From assembly GCF_014208105.1 (NCBI RefSeq), contig NZ_JACHMQ010000001.1, positions 5,022,001 through 5,086,000 of the forward strand: 64,000 nt of DNA. The letters run 5' to 3'. Positions 58,563-64,000 of the stretch are shown here, piece by piece. The stretch's first letter is position 1. Each line of letters opens with the position of its first letter. A program made the translations under genes and the position numbers. The DNA is from Actinomadura coerulea (lineage in GTDB: Bacteria > Actinomycetota > Actinomycetes > Streptosporangiales > Streptosporangiaceae). A model generated the notes under the pieces. That model did no database searches. It was not told the origin of the DNA and saw nothing but the letters and a program-made list of their open reading frames with translations.

Positions 58563-60097
58563 GCGGGCGCTCCGGCGCCGGTCATGGCGGAGCCGAGCTC
58601 CTCGGGGGTGACGGTCCGCGGATCGACCTCCGCGACCAGCCGTCCCCGCAGGATCACGTGCAGGGTGTCGGACATACCGATGAGTTCCTCAAGATCGGCG
58701 CTGATCAGCAGGACGGCCAGCCCGTCCGCGCGGGCCTGCCGCAGGTACTCCCAGATGGCGGCCTGGGCGCCGACGTCGATGCCGCGCGTCGGATGCGCCG
58801 CGATCAGCAGCCGCGGGTCGCCGGACATCTCCCGCCCGACGATGAGCTTCTGCTGGTTGCCGCCCGACAGCGCGGCGGCGGGCACGTCGATCCCCGGCGT
58901 CCGCACGTCGTAGGCCTGGACGATCCGGGTGGTGTCGCGGCGGGCGCCGCGCCGGTCGATCCACGGGCCGCGCACGTTCGGGCGCTGGGTCTGGTGGCCC
59001 AGCATGCGGTTCTCCCAGAGCGTCCCCTCCAGGACGAGCCCGTGGCGGTGCCGGTCCTCGGGGATGTAGGCGATGCCGGCCTCGCGGCGCCGCCGCGTCG
59101 TCCACGAGGTGACGTCCTCGCCGCCGTAGCCGATGGTCCCGGCGTCGGCCCCGCGGATCCCCATGATCGCTTCGATGAGCTCGGTCTGCCCGTTGCCCTC
59201 GACGCCGGCCAGCCCGACGATCTCGCCGCGGCGGATGCGCAGCGACACGCCGTCCACCACGGGACGGCCCTCGGGGGTCAGCACGGTGAGCCCGGCCACG
59301 TCCAGCTGGACGTCCTCGGTGACGGTGGACTCGCGCAGCTCCGGGGTGGGCAGCTTGGACCCGACCATCAGCTCGGCCAGGCGCCGGGACGTCACCTCAC
59401 GCGGGTCGAGCCGGGTCGCGACCGTCGTGCCGCGCCGGATCACCGAGATCGTGTCGGCGACGGTCAGCACCTCGTCCAGCTTGTGGGAGATGAACAGGAC
59501 GGTCAGGCCCTCGGCGCGCAGCTCGCGCAGGTTGCCGAACAGCTCCTCGACCTCCTGCGGGACGAGCACCGCGGTCGGCTCGTCCAGGATGAGCACCCGG
59601 GCGCCGCGGTAGAGCACCTTGAGGATCTCCACGCGCTGCCGCTCGCCGACGCCGAGCGTCTCGACCAGCACGTCGGGGTCGACGCGCAGCCCGTACGCCT
59701 GGGACATCTCCTTGATCTTGGCGCGCGCGGCGGCGAAGTCGATCCGGCCGCGCCGCCGGCCCCGGACGCGGGGCTCGGCGCCGAGGATCACGTTCTCCAG
59801 GACGGTGAGGTTGTCGGCCAGCTTGAAGTGCTGGTGCACCATGCCGATGCCGCGGGCGATCGCGTCGGCCGGCGTCCGGAAGGCCGCCTGCTCGCCGTCG
59901 ACCTCGACGGTGCCCTCGTCCGGCCGCTGCATCCCGTAGAGGATCTTCATCAGCGTGGACTTGCCGGCGCCGTTCTCACCGCAGAGCGCGTGCACCTCGC
60001 CGCGCTCGATGGTGAGGTTGATGTCGCGGTTGGCCACCACTCCGGGGAACCGCTTGGTGATCGATGTCAGCCGCACGGCCGGCACCTGGTCAGGCAC
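58559..60097 (-). CDS. ABC importer ATP-binding protein, two NBDs
   Basis: A 512-residue duplicated ATPase of the ribose/nucleoside class. The first half has Walker A CGENGAGKSTLMK, signature LGVGERQRVEILK and Walker B VLILDEPTAVL. The second has GVEGNGQTELIE in place of a canonical P-loop (no Lys), with LSGGNQQKLIVGREM and LLIAAHPTRGID, the normal asymmetry of this class, in which only one site is fully canonical. Stands between the BMP gene and the permeases. No long leader; the start is near LTSITKRFPGVVA. Confidence 0.93.
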   Translation of the reverse strand: MPDQVPAVRLTSITKRFPGVVANRDINLTIERGEVHALCGENGAGKSTLMKILYGMQRPDEGTVEVDGEQAAFRTPADAIARGIGMVHQHFKLADNLTVLENVILGAEPRVRGRRRGRIDFAAARAKIKEMSQAYGLRVDPDVLVETLGVGERQRVEILKVLYRGARVLILDEPTAVLVPQEVEELFGNLRELRAEGLTVLFISHKLDEVLTVADTISVIRRGTTVATRLDPREVTSRRLAELMVGSKLPTPELRESTVTEDVQLDVAGLTVLTPEGRPVVDGVSLRIRRGEIVGLAGVEGNGQTELIEAIMGIRGADAGTIGYGGEDVTSWTTRRRREAGIAYIPEDRHRHGLVLEGTLWENRMLGHQTQRPNVRGPWIDRRGARRDTTRIVQAYDVRTPGIDVPAAALSGGNQQKLIVGREMSGDPRLLIAAHPTRGIDVGAQAAIWEYLRQARADGLAVLLISADLEELIGMSDTLHVILRGRLVAEVDPRTVTPEELGSAMTGAGAPA

Positions 60098-60133
60098 GAG
60101 TGCCCCTCCTCCTGCCTAGAACGTGAGAGAGGA

Positions 60134-60175
60134 CGCGGCCGGGGCGCGGGAGCGGGCTCCCGTGCCCCGGCCGCG
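60134..60175 (-). terminator. 20-bp stem-loop between the BMP gene and the ABC genes
   Basis: Arms 60134-60153 and 60156-60175 pair over 20 bases with a single G-T wobble and almost no loop. It starts 4 bases behind the BMP stop on the minus strand. This position fits partial termination or 3' protection giving more binding protein than transporter. Confidence 0.8.
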
Positions 60176-60178
60176 GCG

Positions 60179-61237
60179 TCAGGCCTTCGTCGGAACGGTG
60201 ATCTTGCCGCTGACGATCTCCGCCTTGAGCTCGTCGAGCTTGGCCTTGATGTCGTCGACGTTGCCGCCGGAGGTGGCGTACCCGATGCCGTCGTTGCTCA
60301 GGTTGTACTGCGTGGTGCCGGCCTTGAAGGTGCCCTTGGCGACGCTCTCGACGAAGTCGTACACCGCGACGTCCACGTGCTTCTCCATGGACGTCAGGAT
60401 CTGGGCCTTCACCCCGGCGACCGCGGGCTGGTTGTACTGGTCGGAGTCGACCCCGATCGCCCACTTCTTGGCCGCGCCGACGGTCTTGATGACGCCGATG
60501 CCCGCGCCGCCCGCCGCGTGGTAGATCACGTCGGCGTTCTCGTCGAGCTGGCCCTTGGCCGCCTCGTTGCCGAGGCCGGCGTCCTTGAAGCCGTTGAAGT
60601 TCGGGGGCAGCGTGAGGTACTTGGCGGGAAGCACCTTGATGCCCGGCTTGGCCTTCTTCGCGCCCGCCTGGTAACCGGCGAAGAACTTGTTGATCAGCGG
60701 CACGTTGACGCCGCCGATGAACCCGATCGTGCCGGTCTTGGACTTCATCGCGGCCGCGGCGCCGACCAGGTAGGAGCCCTGCTCCTCGGAGAAGCAGGCG
60801 CCGCTGACGTTGGCGCCCTCGACCTTGCACTGGTCGGCGTCGACGACGAGGAACTTGGTGTTCGGGAAGTCCTTGGCGACCTTGTTGATCGAGGCCGTGT
60901 AGGCGAAGCCGACGCCGATCACCGGGTTGTAGCCCTTGTTGGCCAGCAGCCGCAGGCGCGACTCCTTGTCGGAGTCCGGCTCGTCCGGCTTGGCGGAGAT
61001 CTCCTCGGTCTTGACGTCCAGGTCCTTCTTGGCCTTGTCGAGGCCCGCTGCGGCCGAGTCGTTGAAGGACTGGTCGCCGCGGCCGCCGATGTCGAAGGCC
61101 AGACCGATCTTGAGGGTCTTCTTGCCGTCGCCGCCGTCGTCACCGCTGTCGGCCTTCTTGCCACCGCACGCGGAAGCGCTGAGCGTCAGCGCCGCACCCG
61201 TCACGGTGACGAGCGTAATCTTCAGTCCACGGCGCAA
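60179..61237 (-). CDS. BMP family substrate-binding lipoprotein (nucleoside)
   Basis: A 352-residue lipoprotein: basic start, hydrophobic core and lipobox ending in SAC-G with C24 lipidated, followed by a Gly/Asp/Lys linker. The BMP/PnrA-type fold shows KIGLAFDIGGRGDQSFNDSAAAG (ligand-binding start), GVGFAYTASINKVAKDFP, and TIGFIGGVNVPLINKFFAGYQAGAK in outline. It binds nucleosides outside the cell and delivers them to the ABC permeases. GAAGGAG precedes the ATG. The 271 bases upstream contain the operon promoter; no gene fits there. Confidence 0.93.
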   Translation of the reverse strand: MRRGLKITLVTVTGAALTLSASACGGKKADSGDDGGDGKKTLKIGLAFDIGGRGDQSFNDSAAAGLDKAKKDLDVKTEEISAKPDEPDSDKESRLRLLANKGYNPVIGVGFAYTASINKVAKDFPNTKFLVVDADQCKVEGANVSGACFSEEQGSYLVGAAAAMKSKTGTIGFIGGVNVPLINKFFAGYQAGAKKAKPGIKVLPAKYLTLPPNFNGFKDAGLGNEAAKGQLDENADVIYHAAGGAGIGVIKTVGAAKKWAIGVDSDQYNQPAVAGVKAQILTSMEKHVDVAVYDFVESVAKGTFKAGTTQYNLSNDGIGYATSGGNVDDIKAKLDELKAEIVSGKITVPTKA

Positions 61238-61508
61238 GGTAGCGCTCCTTCCGTCCCACCCACGGTCCGGTGACAGATCCGGTCACCGAAATCGTTGGGA
61301 CGCTACCTCGCGAATGAGGGCAAACCTCTCGCTTGCACGGTTTCGCAACAGGTCCGTTACCAATGCGTAGGCATATCGCCACAGGTCAGCGCCGCCATGG
61401 ACGGCGCTGACCGGCATGCGAGACCCTCGCGCGCGGGCGCCCGGGAGGACGGAGGCCGCCGGGCCCGGCGATTACCCCTGGTGATCAAGCCCGGCCGGCG
61501 GGAGGAGT

Positions 61509-63155
61509 CTAGGCCAGCGCGGCGCCCTCGATCGACTCGGCGGCGCCGGGACGGCCGCCGTCCCACAGCGCGGTCAGCGCGGTGGCGCTCAGCACCTTCG
61601 TGCCGACGGCGATGCACCGCTCGTCGACGTCGAAGTCGCCGCGGTGCAGGTCGTACTCGCCGGGCGCGCCGGGAGTGCGGACCCCGAGCCGGGCGAGCGC
61701 GCCGGGGATCGACTCCAGGTACCAGCCGAAGTCCTCGCCGCCGAGGCTCTGCGGAGTCGGCACGACGCCGTCCTCGTCCATCACCTGGGCGGCGGCGTCC
61801 CGGAACATCTGCACGCTGGCCGCCTCGTTCACGGTCGGCGGGACGCCCCGCACGTACTCCAGCGACGCCTCCACGTCGTAGGCGGCGGCGACCGACTGCA
61901 GCAGCGCCTTCATCATCTCCGGCGCCCGGTGCCACGCCTCGTCGTCCAGGCAGCGGACGGTGCCCTCGGCGATCCCGTCGTCGGGGATGGCGTTGGCGAC
62001 GGACCCGGCCGAGACGCGCCCCCACACCAGCGACAGGCTGGAGCGCGGGTCGACGCGCCGCGACAGCGCGGACGGCAGCTCGGTGACGATCTTGGCGAGC
62101 GCGTAGACCAGGTCGGCGGTCAGGTGCGGCCGGGCGGTGTGGCCGCCGGGCCCGGTGACCTTCACGTAGACCTTGTCGCAGGCCGCGGTGATCGGGCCGG
62201 TGCGCAGCCCGAGCTGGCCGACCTCGATGCGGGGGTCGCAGTGCAGCGCGAACGCGCGGTCGACGCCCGCGATGCCACCGGCGGCCATCACGTCCAGCGC
62301 CCCGCCGGGCGTCTCCTCGGCGGGCTGGAACAGCAGCCGGACGCGGCCGGGCAGCAGCCCCGCCTCCGCCTGCTGGGCCAGGAACAGGCCCGCGCCCAGC
62401 ACCATCGTGGTGTGCACGTCGTGGCCGCACGCGTGCGCGACGCCGGGGACGGTCGACCGGTAGGAGACGCCCTCCTTCTCGTCCTGGAGCGGGAGCGCGT
62501 CGATGTCGGCCCGCAGCGCCACGGTCGTGCCGTCGGCGGGGCCGATGTCGCAGAACAGCCCGGTGCCCTTCGGCAGGATCACCGGCTCCAGCCCGGCCGC
62601 GCGGAGCCGCTCGGCGAGCCTGCGGGTCGTGCGGTGCTCGGCGTAGCCGAGCTCGGGGTGCATGTGCAGGTCGCGGCGGAAGGCGATCAGCTCCGCCTCG
62701 TGCCCGGCGAGGAACGCGTCGAGCTGCGGCTGCAGCGCCGCGCCGCCGAGCACCCCCGGGACCCCGGACACCACCGGGACCCCGGTCGCCGCGGAGGCGC
62801 CGGTCGCCGCGGCGGACGCGTCCCGCCGCCGCGCGGCGCCCTCGGCGTCGTGCGGGGCGGGCCCGCCGGGCACCGGCCCGTTCACTCCGGCGGTGCCGGA
62901 GACGGCGCCCCGGTCCTCCCGGCCCTCGGGACTCTCGTGTCCCGGGGCGGCGGGTGGTTCAAGGCCGGGCATCACCCCGGGTCCCGGATGTGTCATGTGC
63001 GCCCCCTGCGCGATGGCGGAGCCTAGCGGCGCCCGCCGGGTGATGTTCTCGTTGGTGGAAACGGTGCGATTCTCGGGTCTGCTCGCGGGATCGGTGCTCG
63101 CGGGCTCGGTGTCCGCGGGGTTCCCGGTGCCGTCCGGCTGCTCAGGCTCCGGCAT
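61509..63155 (-). CDS. M20 family amidohydrolase
   Basis: A 548-residue predicted dinuclear metallopeptidase (IAA-amino acid/hippurate hydrolase type). Motifs: FRRDLHMHPELGYAEHRT, the metal-binding GHDVHTTM, QPAEETPGG (catalytic Glu), ALHCDPRI and GGEDFGWYL. ATG 63155 has GGGGGAGG six bases upstream and overlaps the ligase stop; it gives a ~140-residue low-complexity N-terminus. An internal ATG at 62996 with AGGGGG upstream would give 495 residues. Neither region looks like a signal peptide. Substrate (N-acyl amino acid or similar) unknown. Confidence 0.88.
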   Translation of the reverse strand: MPEPEQPDGTGNPADTEPASTDPASRPENRTVSTNENITRRAPLGSAIAQGAHMTHPGPGVMPGLEPPAAPGHESPEGREDRGAVSGTAGVNGPVPGGPAPHDAEGAARRRDASAAATGASAATGVPVVSGVPGVLGGAALQPQLDAFLAGHEAELIAFRRDLHMHPELGYAEHRTTRRLAERLRAAGLEPVILPKGTGLFCDIGPADGTTVALRADIDALPLQDEKEGVSYRSTVPGVAHACGHDVHTTMVLGAGLFLAQQAEAGLLPGRVRLLFQPAEETPGGALDVMAAGGIAGVDRAFALHCDPRIEVGQLGLRTGPITAACDKVYVKVTGPGGHTARPHLTADLVYALAKIVTELPSALSRRVDPRSSLSLVWGRVSAGSVANAIPDDGIAEGTVRCLDDEAWHRAPEMMKALLQSVAAAYDVEASLEYVRGVPPTVNEAASVQMFRDAAAQVMDEDGVVPTPQSLGGEDFGWYLESIPGALARLGVRTPGAPGEYDLHRGDFDVDERCIAVGTKVLSATALTALWDGGRPGAAESIEGAALA

Positions 63156-64000
63156 GTGCGACCTCCCCCAGTGTGACGAACCTGTCCTCCGCGAGCTCGG
63201 CGATCGCCGCGTCGACGATGTTCTCCAGCGTCCCGCCGCCGGCGCGGATCGCGCGCTGGCGCTCGTACGGGGCGCCGTGCTCCAGGACCTCGCCGGCGAC
63301 CTTGAGCTCCTCGGCGCAGCCGAGCCGGTCGGCGACCGGCTCCAGCTCCCGGATCAGCTCGTACAGGTCGTCCCGGAGCGGGGCGGTGCTCCCCGTGTCG
63401 TCGGTGATGACGATGGCGTCGAGCCCGTACCTGGTGGCGCGCCACTTGTTGTCGCGCACCACCCAGGCGGCCGGCCGCGGCAGCGTGTACCCGCGGTCCA
63501 GCTGCTGCTCGAACAGCGTGACGAGGCTCTGGCACAGAGCGGCGGCCATCCCCACCTCACGCAGGGTGGGAATCCCGTCGAACATCCTGATCTCGACGGT
63601 GCCGAAGTCAGGATGCGGCCGGATGTCCCACCAGACCTCCTTGATGCTCCTTATCGTTCCCGAACGCATCAGCGTGTCCATGTAATCCTCGAAGGCCGCC
63701 CAGTCGTCTAGCAGGTGGGGCGGCCCGGCCGTGGGCAGCTGGCCGAACACGACCGCCCGGCAGGACGCGAGGCCGGTGTCGCCGCCGCTCCAGAACGGGC
63801 TGGACGCGGTGAGCGCGAGGAAGTGCGGAAGGTAGGACGAGAGCGCGTTGACGATCGGGATCGCCTTGGCGCCGTCGGAGATGCCGACGTGGACGTGAAC
63901 GCCGAACGTCTGGATGCGACGGGCCAGCCACTGCATCTCCTCGACCAGCTTGGCGTAGCGCCCCATCGGCGCCATCACCGCCTCCCGCCAGTCGCTGATC
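63142..64000 (-). CDS. GCS2-family glutamate-cysteine ligase/carboxylate-amine ligase (partial)
   Basis: Only the C-terminal ~286 residues are inside the window; the gene runs past base 64000. The family couples Glu to Cys or another amine with ATP (YbdK/EgtA type). Visible segments: TFGVHVHVGIS with the metal-binding His, GFSSPF-like LTASSPFWSGGDTGLASCR, IRPHPDFGTVEIRMFDGIPT (catalytic Glu/Arg), and RDNKWRATRYGL. The stop overlaps the amidohydrolase start, so the two are translationally coupled, perhaps making and hydrolysing related gamma-amide compounds; this is inference. Mycothiol synthesis does not use this enzyme. Confidence 0.88.
   Translation of the reverse strand, partial: ISDWREAVMAPMGRYAKLVEEMQWLARRIQTFGVHVHVGISDGAKAIPIVNALSSYLPHFLALTASSPFWSGGDTGLASCRAVVFGQLPTAGPPHLLDDWAAFEDYMDTLMRSGTIRSIKEVWWDIRPHPDFGTVEIRMFDGIPTLREVGMAAALCQSLVTLFEQQLDRGYTLPRPAAWVVRDNKWRATRYGLDAIVITDDTGSTAPLRDDLYELIRELEPVADRLGCAEELKVAGEVLEHGAPYERQRAIRAGGGTLENIVDAAIAELAEDRFVTLGEVAHAGA

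Overview
The window is very GC-rich chromosomal DNA with strong third-position G/C bias and frequent GTG/TTG starts. It looks like a filamentous actinomycete. An Actinomadura/Thermomonosporaceae-type host is my inference from gene content (Tad pilus locus with a LysM-BTAD protein, FtsK/EccC with WXG100, AccE, class F sortase, acyl-CoA carboxylase pair); no rRNA or other marker is present to prove it. I see no tRNA, rRNA, CRISPR array, insertion sequence or prophage. No stretch over 300 bases lacks a gene.

Layout. 0-3.7 kb: trehalose/glycogen genes (3' part of treY outside the window, glgX), then bfd and bfr behind a near-consensus iron box. 3.7-13.7 kb: housekeeping metabolism (class III adenylate cyclase, birA, enoyl-CoA hydratase, ppc, acyl-CoA carboxylase beta and epsilon, NYN protein, beta-propeller lipoprotein). 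13.8-23.7 kb: a complete-looking minus-strand tad pilus operon: SAF/CpaB-like, CpaE-like, TadA, TadB, TadC, Flp pilin, two TadE pseudopilins, TadG, and finally a 1030-residue LysM-winged helix-BTAD membrane protein. No prepilin peptidase is in the window. 23.9-26 kb: a TetR regulator divergent from a small ORF and an epimerase, with an array of shared half-sites between them. 26-31 kb: a triple-ATPase FtsK/EccC protein convergent with a WXG100 gene. 31.2-33.3 kb: an SPFH/band 7 cluster. 33.4-41.4 kb: biotin carboxylase, a TPM-like membrane protein, LpdA-type quinone reductase, gamma-glutamylcyclotransferase-like protein, purine nucleoside phosphorylase and phosphomannomutase.

41.4-54 kb is more accessory: PH-domain protein, adenosine deaminase, alpha/beta hydrolases, CGNR regulator, cupin, MFS exporter, DrrAB-like ABC exporter with divergent TetR regulator, anchorless class F sortase, HTH regulator, secreted S15 peptidase. 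54-61.3 kb is a coherent minus-strand nucleoside operon (BMP-type binding lipoprotein, ABC ATPase, two permeases, cytidine deaminase, thymidine phosphorylase). The window ends in an M20 amidohydrolase coupled to a GCS2 ligase that runs off the edge.

How the parts work together: biotin carboxylase/BCCP, carboxyltransferase, epsilon subunit and biotin ligase are all present and can form an acyl-CoA carboxylase; ADA, PNP, phosphopentomutase/PMM-type mutase, CDD and DeoA plus the importer form a nucleoside uptake and salvage set. The most unusual item is the tad-linked protein whose predicted topology puts a LysM domain outside and a transcription-factor-like wHTH-BTAD module inside, together with pentapeptide tandem repeats in three different Tad-locus proteins.
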